Part shown: positions 1 to 8,284 of the stretch, piece after piece
Layout: every line of letters starts with the position of its first letter
Numbering within the stretch: position 1 is the stretch's first letter
Origin: Hahella sp018986435
Lineage (GTDB): Bacteria > Pseudomonadota > Gammaproteobacteria > Pseudomonadales > Oleiphilaceae
Reading direction: 5' to 3'
Assembly: GCF_050749805.1 (NCBI RefSeq)
Contig: NZ_CP192738.1
Span: forward strand, 6,891,143-6,955,142
Length of the DNA: 64,000 bases
Translations under genes and position numbers: made by a program
Notes under the pieces: generated by a model
What the model was told of the DNA's origin: nothing
What the model saw: the letters and a program-made list of their open reading frames with translations, nothing else
Database searches by the model: none

Positions 1-20
1 GACTCTCAGGATGAGTGACG

Positions 21-947
21 TCAGAAGATAGAACTGCTGGTGTAATGAGTGAGTAACTCCAGCGCCTTCTGGCCCAGCACCGAGTTGCCGTAGTTATCAA
101 GTTCCGGCGACCACACCGCAACGGAGAAATAGCCGGGCAACACCGCCACAATGCCTCCTCCCACGCCGCTCTTGGCAGGCAACCCCACCTGATACGCAAA
201 ATTACCGGCGGCGTCGTACAGCCCGCAAGTCAGCATCAAGGCATTGACCCGTTTGTCCATGCGTTCGCCATGAAACTGGGTACGGAAACTGGATTTACCT
301 TTATTGGCCAGACTCTCAGTGGCGCGCGCCAGATCCAGACAGCTCATCGTCATCGAACACTGCTTGTAATAACTGTCGAGCACCACATCCACTTCACCTT
401 CCAAATTACCCAGCGCCTTGAGTAAGTTAGCGATGGCGGCGTTGCGATATCCCGTACGCGCTTCAGCAACATAAACTTCCGGGTCGTACCGGTTGAATAC
501 ATTACCGGACAGCGACGCCATGAACTGCTCCAGACGTTTCACCGGCGACGCACTGTGATTAACGATGGTGTCGGCCACCACAATGGCGCCGGCGTTGATA
601 AAAGGATTACGCGGAATGCCGTTTTCATTCTCCAACTGCAACAATGAGTTGAAGCGCATACCGGAAGGTTCGCGTCCCACCCGCTTCCATAAGTCGTCGC
701 CCACGATGTCCAAGGCCAGCATAAGGGCGAACAGTTTGGAGATACTCTGAATGGAAAAAGGCGTCGAGGCTTGGCCCACCGTAAATTCATCACCATCGAC
801 AAAGCGAATCGCCATGCCGAACTGGCGCGGATTCACCCTCGACAGCGGAGGAATGTAATCCGCCGTCTTACCTACGCCATACAAAGGCGTCACCTCAGAA
901 TAAATACGCTCAAGCAATGCAGGGAGTTCGGACTTCTGTAACTTCAT
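21..947 (-). CDS. glsA: Glutaminase (glutamine amidohydrolase)
   Basis: This gene encodes a cytoplasmic glutaminase that hydrolyses glutamine to glutamate and ammonia. The 308-residue length is that of the bacterial glutaminase family. The serine-lysine dyad of this beta-lactamase-like fold is visible as SISK (Ser68, Lys71), followed by the conserved NPFINAGAI segment near residue 115 and the GVGGGI segment near the C-terminus. The start is the ATG at the end of the open frame, which gives the usual N-terminus. The gene is a single unit, with about 150 bases between it and the effector-like gene to its right. Family assignment is secure; which glutaminase paralogue it is cannot be told from one copy. 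Confidence 0.95.
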   Translation of the reverse strand: MKLQKSELPALLERIYSEVTPLYGVGKTADYIPPLSRVNPRQFGMAIRFVDGDEFTVGQASTPFSIQSISKLFALMLALDIVGDDLWKRVGREPSGMRFNSLLQLENENGIPRNPFINAGAIVVADTIVNHSASPVKRLEQFMASLSGNVFNRYDPEVYVAEARTGYRNAAIANLLKALGNLEGEVDVVLDSYYKQCSMTMSCLDLARATESLANKGKSSFRTQFHGERMDKRVNALMLTCGLYDAAGNFAYQVGLPAKSGVGGGIVAVLPGYFSVAVWSPELDNYGNSVLGQKALELLTHYTSSSIF

Positions 948-1100
948 GGACTCAGCAATGTCAGGTTAATGTGCCGGGCCGAAAAATATAGGCGCCGCAT
1001 CCAGCCCAGACAATGCGCGGATGTACGCAGTGCCGGGCGCTTAACTTATGCTAGGTCCCAGGTTGAGTCATTGCCAGTCCCTGGCGGCAAATCCTATCAG

Positions 1101-2129
1101 TTAAACTTTTTGGTCTTGCTGATCCGTCTGTACTGCAACGTCTGCTGTCGACGGCTTGGGCGGCTCCGCAAAGTGAAGTCTGGCGCCATGCAAGGTCTTC
1201 TCTTTGCCCGTTGAGCCGTATTTAGAGTCAGACAATATTTCCGTCTGATTGCCTGAATAAGAAGAAAGCCTGGATGTTTCCGCTAAGTAGCTTTCTTTGA
1301 TGTCGCCTATCGCCCCCAGCCAGCCATATGAGGTATCGGAACCGGCGCGCTGCGTCGCCACTGCGTCCTGGTTATAAAATATATCTGACTCGATTTTGAC
1401 GCCCTTTGTCTCCAAGTGAGCTTTCAGAGAGACAGTGAACGCTTCCAGGCGCCCTTTACAACCATCACAGGGCCCCTCGTTGCCATGAAACTCCAAGCGA
1501 ACAACATCTCCCTTTTGTAAATTGCCGCTGCCAATAATCTTGCTCTTCACCAAGTCTTGCATCTGCGACAACATCAACGCCTCAGCGTCCTGTTTGGAGA
1601 CATTAGCTTCAAATGACGGAGTGTTGCGGGAATTATTCCCTTTATGAATATCTCCTCGTCCCGTTCCCCAGGCATCCTCTTTAGTGAGCGCCGTATTATC
1701 CTTAACCTGATCTTTGGTGTAAGTCTTGGCCGGACTATCCGACGAACCGCCAGCATCCCACATTTTAGTTTTGGTCTGCCCCCGTTCAGAAATCTTCTCC
1801 ATGACTTGCGTATGGGCAACCGACTTCTGCAGTTCCGCGCCATTTCTAATGACGCTGACTCTGCCTTGCGACGTTATTCCCACGCCCTGGGAATGAGATT
1901 TTTCCAAATGACTCAGTTCCATAGAGTCTGAACGGCGCAGAGTGGGTAAAAGGTTATTCAGCGCGGTTTGACTCATTGAGCCTGCATTATCCGGAGCCGT
2001 GTTGGCGCTGGGTGGCGAGGCGCTCAAACCGGCATAAGGGTGTGAGGCCTTAGTAGTCGCATGCGTTACTACTTCCGGGGTCGCCCCGGTTTGGGTCTGA
2101 ACAGATTGCGTTGAATGACTGACTTGCAT
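1101..2129 (-). CDS. Predicted type III secretion effector with deaminase-like zinc motifs
   Basis: I do not recognise the whole 342-residue protein. The first 60 or so residues are rich in Ser, Thr, Gln and Ala and look disordered, as in type III secretion signals. A compact region at about 175-255 has the layout of the cytidine-deaminase-like fold: a helix with Asp181-Ala-Glu183 (position of the usual H/C-A-E zinc and proton-shuttle motif), then a strand leading into Pro220-Cys221-x-x-Cys224, a helix, and another strand. The tail is low complexity. The gene starts 21 bases after a chaperone gene of the CesT type on the same strand, the usual arrangement for an effector and its dedicated chaperone. 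The secretion role is inferred from that pairing. The deaminase call rests on motif spacing only, and Asp in place of His or Cys is a caution. Confidence 0.6.
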   Translation of the reverse strand: MQVSHSTQSVQTQTGATPEVVTHATTKASHPYAGLSASPPSANTAPDNAGSMSQTALNNLLPTLRRSDSMELSHLEKSHSQGVGITSQGRVSVIRNGAELQKSVAHTQVMEKISERGQTKTKMWDAGGSSDSPAKTYTKDQVKDNTALTKEDAWGTGRGDIHKGNNSRNTPSFEANVSKQDAEALMLSQMQDLVKSKIIGSGNLQKGDVVRLEFHGNEGPCDGCKGRLEAFTVSLKAHLETKGVKIESDIFYNQDAVATQRAGSDTSYGWLGAIGDIKESYLAETSRLSSYSGNQTEILSDSKYGSTGKEKTLHGARLHFAEPPKPSTADVAVQTDQQDQKV

Positions 2130-2150
2130 AGCTTTATGCCTCCAGAACGC

Positions 2151-2618
2151 TTAAAAACGTTGGTAAAACATGGGTGGCTTATGCTCTGGCGCAGCCGTTT
2201 CCGCAAAAAAGTTATCCTGCAGTTCCTTATAGCTGTGGGTGGCGTAGGTAATGAAATTATTCAGGATATTGCCGAACAGATCCTTGTCTAGAAATGCGAC
2301 GGGAAAACTGTACTGCAGATATATCCGGTCCTCCCGGGTATCCAGACTAAATACGGCGCCGAGATTGTTATGAAAGTAGAAGTTCCCTTCCAGCAGATGC
2401 TGCTGCAATTCCCGACGCTGATCATTCAGTTTCGGCATGAACTGCATTGGACTGGCGATAAACACCAGAGCGCCGTGCTCAGGCGCTTCAATCAGAAATT
2501 TGACGCCTTCAGGGTTTTCAAAAGCGCATATTCCGTTTTCATTCAGTTTCAGAAACGACAGATTCAACTGGCTGGCGAGATCTGACAGTAACGCGTTGAC
2601 GGTTTCCCGGGTAGACAT
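2151..2618 (-). CDS. Type III secretion chaperone, CesT/Tir-chaperone family
   Basis: The 155-residue protein fits the CesT family of small acidic class I chaperones, which bind the N-terminal part of an effector and deliver it to the type III ATPase. The family pattern can be followed: N-terminal helix with LLSDLASQLNL, the strand LNENGICAF, the strands around residues 40-55, a helix with QQHLLEGNF, then GAVFSLD and the strand containing IYLQYSFPV, and a final helix. It lies directly upstream of the predicted effector, and the two are probably cotranscribed. No type III apparatus genes are in the window, so the partner machine must be encoded elsewhere. The start is the first ATG, and upstream bases include a purine-rich stretch. 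Confidence 0.8.
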   Translation of the reverse strand: MSTRETVNALLSDLASQLNLSFLKLNENGICAFENPEGVKFLIEAPEHGALVFIASPMQFMPKLNDQRRELQQHLLEGNFYFHNNLGAVFSLDTREDRIYLQYSFPVAFLDKDLFGNILNNFITYATHSYKELQDNFFAETAAPEHKPPMFYQRF

Positions 2619-2934
2619 AGTAGTGATCCTGCAGGTTGAATGAATATGAAGATCAAGAAATACGGGCGACAGTCTTAGCGGCTGTCATGGCGACTTTCTT
2701 GTTTTCTTCTCCCACGGTAGGTCCATCTACGACGCACATGATTGGAAGCACATGCGGACTAATAACCAGTAAGAAACATCTTGCAGGGCAAAGTTGCGCG
2801 CTTGAAAACGCGATGGAAAGCTGACAGGCAGCTTGAATCGATATCTCAATTTATCGATTGAAAAATGAAAGGAGTCCGGAATGTCTCCGGGCTCCTTTTG
2901 AATGTGGAACACAGTTCGCACTGGGTGATTAAGA
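2619..2934. other. Intergenic region between the EF-G paralogue and the chaperone gene
   Basis: About 315 bases without a convincing gene. The left part should hold the promoter of the chaperone-effector pair, but I see no strong consensus boxes. The right part holds the terminator of the EF-G paralogue. Short open frames here are weak and have no recognisable content. Confidence 0.5.
2868..2897 (-). terminator. Rho-independent terminator after the EF-G paralogue
   Basis: A 13-base stem (2868-2880 with 2885-2897) has a single G-U wobble and a four-base loop. Flanking A and T runs give a U-tract for leftward transcription, and it could work in both directions. Confidence 0.85.
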
Positions 2935-4977
2935 TCAATCGGCGTTAAGTACCGAGTCGGCGACTCCCTGTGGCGTTTCCGCGTAGTGCGAGAACGTCAT
3001 GGAGAAGCTGGCTCGTCCTGCCGTCATAGTGCGCAGGTCGCCGATATAGCCGAACATTTCCGCCAGCGGCGCTTCCGCGTTGATGACGCAGGCGTCGCCT
3101 CGGTCCGCTTGGTCGAGGATCGAACCACGACGTCGCATGAGGTCGCCAATACAGTCGCCGACGTGGTCGCGAGGCGTCACAATCTCAACCGCCATCACGG
3201 GCTCCAACAGTCTGGGCGCCGCCTGCGCCATGGCTTCCTTGAAGGCTTCCCGTCCGGCAACGCTGAACGCCAGCTGCGACGAATCCTGCGCGTGGTAGGA
3301 GCCGTCCAGCAACACCGCCTTGAAGCCGCCACTGGGATAACCGCCCAGTATGCCAGAGCGTGCAGCCTGTCTGACGCCGTCTTCCACTGCGGGAACATAT
3401 TCCCGCGGGATGGCCGCGCCGACGATTTGGCTTTCAAACTCGATGCCGTCACCGGCGATGGGTTCAAAGCGCATGCGCACTTCCGCGAACTGACCGGGTC
3501 CGCCTTTTTGCTTCTTGTAGACATAGTCCACAGCAGCCAGTTGCGTGATCGTCTCCCGATACGCCACTTGCGGACGCCCAACAGTCACAGCGATGTCAAA
3601 GTCCGTGTGTAGCCGATCCACCACAATTTCCAGATGCAGCTCGCCCATGCCCGACACCAGCGTTTCTCCTGCTGCGCCCGTGCTGAGGCGCAAACTGGGA
3701 TCTTCGCCGACAATCGCACGCAATGCTTCACCCAGACGATCCTGATCCTGTCTGGATTTAGGCTCGATCACGATCACGATATCCATAACCGGTTCCGGCG
3801 CATTGATGCGCTCCAGCACCAAAGGCGCTTCCGGGGCGCACAATGTATCACCGGTCTGCGTGTGCTTCATGCCAACCAGCGCTACGATGTCGCCAGCGCC
3901 GATACGGTCTCGCGTCACTTTACGGTCCGCGTGCATTTCGCATATACGGCCAATGCGTTCATATTGACCGACATTGGCGTTCAACACCCGCGAGCCTGCT
4001 GCAAGCGAACCCCGATAAACCCGTGCATACGTCAAAGCGCCGTGTTTATCGTTCACCACTTTAAAGGCCAATGCAGCAAATGCGCCTTCGATGTCCGCTT
4101 CCACAACCTGAGCGCCATCGACAGTTTCCACGCCTTTCACATCCTGCGGCGAAGGCAGGTAATCAACCACCGCGTCCAGCACCATCTGCACGCCTTTGTT
4201 CTTGAATGCAGACGCGCACAACACAGAAACGAATGCGCCACTGACAACGCCCTGACGAATCAGTCGTCGCAGATCATCAGTCTGCAAGGCGTCCCCGTTG
4301 AACCAGCCTTCCAGGAGTTCATCATCCAGCTCAACCAGGGTTTCTTCCAGTTGCGCCCGATATTGCGCAGCCTGTTCCTGATACTCAGGCGTAATGTCTT
4401 CGGACGAATATTTCCAGCCGTCATCCGTGTTCCAGCGATGCAGGGTCATGGTCGTCAAATCGATCAAACCGACATAGATTTCATCGACGAAGACCGGCAA
4501 GTGAATTACCAACGGCCTGGCGCCAAGCCGGTCGCGAATCATGTTCACCACGCGTAAATAATCAGCGCCGATGCGGTCCATTTTATTGACCAGACATATG
4601 CGCGGCACGCCGTACTGATCCGCCAATCGCCAGTTGGTTTCCGATTGCGGCTCAACGCCGGATACGGAGTCGAAAACCACGACTGCGCCGTCCAACACGC
4701 GCAACGAGCGATTCACTTCGATGTTGAAATCGATGTGACCAGGCGTATCAATAATATTGATGCGATGATCCCGCCAGCCCACTGTAACCGCCGCGCTGGC
4801 GATAGTGATGCCTCGTTGGCGTTCCTGAACCATATGATCGGTGACGGTTCCGCCATGATGCACTTCGCCCATACTGTGCAGAGCGCCAGTGAAGTGCAGC
4901 AACCTTTCGGTCAGGGTGGTTTTGCCTGCGTCAACGTGAGCGATGATGCCGATATTTCTTAACTTTTGAAGTTTCAT
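2935..4977 (-). CDS. fusA: Elongation factor G paralogue
   Basis: A translational GTPase of the EF-G family, which drives ribosomal translocation or, in some paralogues, ribosome recycling. G motifs are intact: AHVDAGKTT near residue 14, RGITI, DTPGH and NKMDR. The five EF-G domains fit the 680-residue length, a little short of the usual 700. The domain IV segment reads KKQKGGPGQFA, nearer to mitochondrial-type and spd-type EF-G than to the classic str-operon protein. The gene is not next to rpsL, rpsG or tuf, so it is probably a second copy. A start at 4977 has a good AGAGG upstream. It lies downstream of an attenuator-like leader at 5293-5534, which suggests regulated readthrough. The symbol denotes the family only. 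Confidence 0.9.
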   Translation of the reverse strand: MKLQKLRNIGIIAHVDAGKTTLTERLLHFTGALHSMGEVHHGGTVTDHMVQERQRGITIASAAVTVGWRDHRINIIDTPGHIDFNIEVNRSLRVLDGAVVVFDSVSGVEPQSETNWRLADQYGVPRICLVNKMDRIGADYLRVVNMIRDRLGARPLVIHLPVFVDEIYVGLIDLTTMTLHRWNTDDGWKYSSEDITPEYQEQAAQYRAQLEETLVELDDELLEGWFNGDALQTDDLRRLIRQGVVSGAFVSVLCASAFKNKGVQMVLDAVVDYLPSPQDVKGVETVDGAQVVEADIEGAFAALAFKVVNDKHGALTYARVYRGSLAAGSRVLNANVGQYERIGRICEMHADRKVTRDRIGAGDIVALVGMKHTQTGDTLCAPEAPLVLERINAPEPVMDIVIVIEPKSRQDQDRLGEALRAIVGEDPSLRLSTGAAGETLVSGMGELHLEIVVDRLHTDFDIAVTVGRPQVAYRETITQLAAVDYVYKKQKGGPGQFAEVRMRFEPIAGDGIEFESQIVGAAIPREYVPAVEDGVRQAARSGILGGYPSGGFKAVLLDGSYHAQDSSQLAFSVAGREAFKEAMAQAAPRLLEPVMAVEIVTPRDHVGDCIGDLMRRRGSILDQADRGDACVINAEAPLAEMFGYIGDLRTMTAGRASFSMTFSHYAETPQGVADSVLNAD

Positions 4978-5292
4978 AACAAACCTCTAAAAACCTGAAG
5001 TCTTTCTTCCGGACAGGTTTTTCTGAATACGCCCGGAAGGTTTTACTCCCAGGGCGCAAGAGGCGTCATGGGAGCGTTAAGTTGTTTCCCGGTCTTTTGG
5101 CGTTCCGCGCTTACCCAAAACAAAAACAGGACGAACAAGCGTGGAAAAAGTGAAAGCTCCAAGGGATAGGCGCGAGAACTCCGGCCCTTGGGCTGGGACT
5201 ATTGCTGCGATGTACTTGTCGTAAGTTCTCATAACGAAACCATTGCTTGGCGATGTTGAATAAGCGTCCGAAATTTTTCGGAACCGAAAACG

Positions 5293-5330
5293 AAAAAACC
5301 CCGGGAGGCGAAGGCCTACCGGGGGTTTTT
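5293..5330 (-). terminator. Attenuator terminator hairpin
   Basis: On the minus strand a GC-rich stem of CCCCGG type extended by AGGC/GCCT with a short loop is followed by a run of T. Upstream, at about 5342-5363, the strand can form GGAGGC-loop-GCCTCC. Alternatively its GGCCTCCGG can pair with the 5' arm of the terminator (CCGGTAGGCC) with one bulged base. The two pairings exclude each other, as in amino acid operon attenuators. Confidence 0.75.
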
Positions 5331-5377
5331 CACACTGCAACCGGAGGCCTATACGCCTCCGCCAGCTATAGCGAAGG

Positions 5378-5467
5378 CTATGACTTCAATACCAAAATGC
5401 ACGCGCTGTCGCGAACGATGGTGATCGCTCCGACACGGCCGCTGATGCTGGTAGTGGTGAATGTCAT
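5378..5467 (-). CDS. Putative 29-residue attenuator leader peptide
   Basis: A short minus-strand frame begins 39 bases after a strong promoter and stops just before the attenuator hairpins. The peptide starts MTFTTTSISGRV and ends SACILVLKS, with four Thr in the first 20 residues plus many Ile, Val and Leu, the bias of leader peptides of branched-chain or threonine operons. An AAGG lies a few bases before the ATG. The coding potential is inferred from position and composition. No ilv or thr gene follows; the next gene is the EF-G paralogue. Confidence 0.6.
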   Translation of the reverse strand: MTFTTTSISGRVGAITIVRDSACILVLKS

Positions 5468-5505
5468 AACCTTGCTCTTCAGATAAATTCGTTTAGTGGG
5501 CGCGG

Positions 5506-5534
5506 ATACTAACAAGCCTTTGTTTAGTATTCAA
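5506..5534 (-). promoter_or_regulatory. Sigma-70 promoter for the leader and EF-G paralogue
   Basis: On the minus strand TTGAAT (5529-5534) and TAGTAT (5506-5511) are spaced by exactly 17 bases, close to the sigma-70 consensus. It points into the leader peptide and attenuator. Confidence 0.7.
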
Positions 5535-5576
5535 TCCGCTTTTATCGAGAAAATGACAACGTCCAGAAACGCAAAA

Positions 5577-5602
5577 AGCGGAGCCAGAAAACCGACTCCG
5601 CT
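5577..5602 (-). terminator. Rho-independent terminator after nadV
   Basis: A 7-base stem AGCGGAG/CTCCGCT, extendable around the loop, is followed in the leftward direction by TTTTGC. It begins 13 bases after the nadV stop codon. Confidence 0.75.
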
Positions 5603-5614
5603 GTAGCGATGGGC

Positions 5615-6994
5615 TTATTGCGCTGCGTTGGCCCTGACTTCGTCGAAGGTCCATTCTTTCATCAAATCGCCATTACGGAAGACTGTGACCAGTTGATCTT
5701 CCCGATTGCCCAGATCCTGCCGGCGCACTGTCTGAAAGCCGCCATCCAGGCCTTTAACCAGCGCCAGAAGTCCTTTCTTAGAACGCTTGCCCTGATCGGT
5801 GATAGGATCTTTGTAAACATCTCTCCAGATGCCTTTCACGCATATTGCAGACGCTTTCATCGCGAATTTCAACGTATCCCGGTTCACCTTCTGAAGCAGC
5901 TCTCCACCCATGCCGAAAGCAATATTTTCAGCGCTTTGCTTGCGCGCTTTCATCGCCGCCAGAATGGCTTCGATCGTGTGCAAAGAGATGCCGTCGCCTT
6001 GAATCACCCGGATGCACGCAGGCAATACCCGGTATCCTTTGCTGTTGACGGTGAAGCCGAATTTCCGCATCAGTCGTTCGATGGTTTCGGTCACAATCGC
6101 TACAGGATCGCCACTGTCAGGACGCACTACCAAGGTGCCGCCACTGCGCTCAATCTTGGTTTTCAACGCTTCGCCCCAGAGGTTGTCGATAGCGTTCCAC
6201 AAGTCATAAGAGTCGCTGACCACCGCCACCAGTTTGCCAGGCTCGGCGAACTGTTCCAGCATGTTGGCGTAGGCGTCCACTTCCGCTTCTTTGCCCCAGC
6301 TGGTAATGGTGCTGTGCTCCGCCGCTGGGATTGAAAAGCCCGCCATATCAGCGCCGTAGTAGCGTCTCGCCGCCATGATGCCGCTAACAGTGTCAGTGCC
6401 CATGAAGTTCACCAAGTGAGCGGCCCCGCCAATCGCTGCGGTTTCTTCAGAACTCGCGCCGCGAGCGCCGAAGTCGTGCAGTTTAAATGGCAATCCTTCG
6501 ATAGTGTCCGCCGTTTCTTCCAGGTAACGCTTGATGATGTTGCGGCAGCTCCAGGATACGGTGGCGACCGTAGTCGGATACCAGACCGCTCTCAACAAAG
6601 CCGTTTCCACATAGCTGGTCAACCAGGCGCAGTTGCGGTCAGTGTTGATCACCTGCACCATCACGTTTTTCACATCCATGACAGTCCCTTCCGGCGCGGC
6701 CTGGATTTCTATCGGCAGATAACCCTCGTGCTTGTCCAAAATATAGCGCCAGCCTTCTTCATTGAAGGGAACGCCGTGGGCTTGATACACCAGCTTGGCT
6801 TCTTCGATATCGTCCGCGGTAATCGGCTTGGTCAGGTACTCTTTGATGAACATCTGCAAGCCGAAGAACACTGCTTTTTCAAACGCGCCGCCGCGTGATT
6901 CGATGTAGCTGGAAACCTGCGTGGCGCCAGCTGGGTACTGCAGGTAGTGAGAGGTTTTATAAGAATCTACGTTTAAGATAATGCTGTTTTTCAT
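5615..6994 (-). CDS. nadV: Nicotinamide phosphoribosyltransferase
   Basis: This cytoplasmic enzyme joins nicotinamide and PRPP to give NMN, the one-step salvage route shared with vertebrate NAMPT. The 459-residue protein shows family landmarks: NVDSYKTSHY at the N-terminus, the HDFGARG segment near residue 172, AAEHSTI carrying the active-site histidine, VSDSYDLWNA, and the PRPP-site VRPDSGDP. A GGAGG lies 8 bases before the ATG. It follows nadM on the same strand with an 80-base gap and probably shares its promoter, so nicotinamide can go to NMN and on to NAD from one transcript. Control by NrtR through the operator upstream of nadM is likely. Confidence 0.95.
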   Translation of the reverse strand: MKNSIILNVDSYKTSHYLQYPAGATQVSSYIESRGGAFEKAVFFGLQMFIKEYLTKPITADDIEEAKLVYQAHGVPFNEEGWRYILDKHEGYLPIEIQAAPEGTVMDVKNVMVQVINTDRNCAWLTSYVETALLRAVWYPTTVATVSWSCRNIIKRYLEETADTIEGLPFKLHDFGARGASSEETAAIGGAAHLVNFMGTDTVSGIMAARRYYGADMAGFSIPAAEHSTITSWGKEAEVDAYANMLEQFAEPGKLVAVVSDSYDLWNAIDNLWGEALKTKIERSGGTLVVRPDSGDPVAIVTETIERLMRKFGFTVNSKGYRVLPACIRVIQGDGISLHTIEAILAAMKARKQSAENIAFGMGGELLQKVNRDTLKFAMKASAICVKGIWRDVYKDPITDQGKRSKKGLLALVKGLDGGFQTVRRQDLGNREDQLVTVFRNGDLMKEWTFDEVRANAAQ

Positions 6995-7075
6995 GACGGA
7001 AATCCTCCGGTCAATGTTTGGGTAAAGGGTGTTGCGGTCTATCCGCGTCCCTCGTTTGTCTTAATAATTTTCCGG

Positions 7076-8149
7076 TTATATACCGGTCATTTCCTGAATG
7101 ATGAAGTAGTGATCTTCATATAATTTGCCTGGGTCCAGTTCCGCCAGCGGCACCCACATGGCCTGTCTGGCGTCATCGCCGCCTTTCACTTTCGGCAGCT
7201 CGCTGCTTGGCTCCAGCTCAATATGAAATGCATGAGTGATAGTGCGTCCTCTGGCTGAACGATGAGGATCATCGAACACTTGCTGCGCTTTGATTGAGCC
7301 CCTCAACACCGGCGCCGGCACTTTCAGTCGGGTTTCTTCCCGCAACTCTCTCAGGCATGCATCCAGTAATTTTTCATTCTGATCTACGAAGCCTCCCGGC
7401 AACGCTAACAACCCTTTACCGGGACGCGCTTTGCGCTCCACCAGCAGCACATGTCCGCTTTGTACGATAACCGCATCGACCGTTACGAAAGTAGGCGCAT
7501 AGGGCGCGGCGCTCCAGGCGCGTTTGTACTTGGCGATGAAATCATGTTCGTATTTGATTTCCTCATAGTCTTCGCTGAGACAGAATTTCGCCAGTTTCTC
7601 CCGCACCGCTGTCGGCAACACCTGCGCGGCTTCGTCGCTATCCAGATAATTCAAGCCACCGCGACGATCCGTCTGGTTAACGCCGAAAATCGCTTCTCTC
7701 ACCGGCGTGGCGCTAATGCCATCCACGTTTTCTACTTCAACATTCCCCCATTGAGGGAACAACTTCAGGTAGAAAGAGCTGTGGTCCTTGCTGTGGCCAA
7801 TCAAACCCACCTTGGCGGATTTGTGCGGCATGCCGTGATGAGCGGTGACCAGTCCCTGAACCGTGGACTGTACGTTTCTGACCCAGATCTCATCGTTGTA
7901 GACAATGTCCATCAGCGGCGCGATATGTACGCGTTGGCTATTTTCTTTGCTGAGGGCGCTGCGCACCATGTCTTCGCGTTCGCTGACGCTCCAGGGGTTG
8001 CGTGTGGAGCGGGGCTGATGCGCCGATCCGCATAAGACGATCATTTGACGCGCTTTACGCAGTCCCTGTTCAATCACCGCAAGGTGGCCGCGATGAAAGG
8101 GTTGGAAACGTCCGATAAATACTAAAAAGTCGTATTCGAAATTTTGCAT
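7076..8149 (-). CDS. nadM: Bifunctional NMN adenylyltransferase / Nudix hydrolase
   Basis: A two-domain NAD enzyme. The N-terminal half is an archaeal-type NMN adenylyltransferase (GRFQPFHRGH holds the nucleotidyltransferase HxGH motif). It turns NMN and ATP into NAD. The C-terminal half has a full Nudix box (GGFVDQNE then RELREE) and in this family hydrolyses ADP-ribose. I place the start at 8149, because AAGGAG lies 9 bases before that ATG and the adenylyltransferase strand begins at once. The frame continues upstream to 8236 without good support. About 357 residues. A promoter and candidate NrtR site lie just upstream, and nadV follows downstream. ADP-ribose is the known effector of NrtR, so the Nudix half may feed back on control of the locus. 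Confidence 0.93.
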   Translation of the reverse strand: MQNFEYDFLVFIGRFQPFHRGHLAVIEQGLRKARQMIVLCGSAHQPRSTRNPWSVSEREDMVRSALSKENSQRVHIAPLMDIVYNDEIWVRNVQSTVQGLVTAHHGMPHKSAKVGLIGHSKDHSSFYLKLFPQWGNVEVENVDGISATPVREAIFGVNQTDRRGGLNYLDSDEAAQVLPTAVREKLAKFCLSEDYEEIKYEHDFIAKYKRAWSAAPYAPTFVTVDAVIVQSGHVLLVERKARPGKGLLALPGGFVDQNEKLLDACLRELREETRLKVPAPVLRGSIKAQQVFDDPHRSARGRTITHAFHIELEPSSELPKVKGGDDARQAMWVPLAELDPGKLYEDHYFIIQEMTGI

Positions 8150-8255
8150 ATCAGCAATCTCCTTGCTGTGGTTGACGGGAACCCGGTCTTTCCAGGTCCG
8201 CTTAAATCTTTTTCTCCGTGGATTCATGAGTCCCATGAACCCTGTCGATGGACAT

Positions 8256-8284
8256 ATAGTGTCATAATGCCACTAAGTGGTCAA
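8256..8284 (-). promoter_or_regulatory. nadM promoter with candidate NrtR operator
   Basis: On the minus strand TTGACC (8279-8284) and CACTAT (8256-8261) are spaced by 17 bases. Between them lies TTAGTGGCATTA, which occurs identically in the pnuC-nrtR control region at 9994-10019. A repressor bound here would cover the spacer. The -35 box overlaps the end of the nadR-like gene. Confidence 0.65.

Larger units (their letters stand above)
4978..5614. other. Long leader region upstream of the EF-G paralogue
   Basis: A 637-base gap that holds, on the minus strand, a promoter, a leader peptide and an attenuator (listed separately) in its right half, and the terminator of nadV at its right edge. 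The left 300 bases form the remaining leader of the EF-G paralogue. An 87-codon minus-strand frame there crosses the terminator hairpin and has no recognisable content, so it is not called. Confidence 0.6.

Noticed and set aside
5077..5340. An 87-codon minus-strand frame upstream of the EF-G paralogue
   Set aside because: It crosses the attenuator hairpin, has no recognisable domain, and lies in a leader region better explained by regulation.
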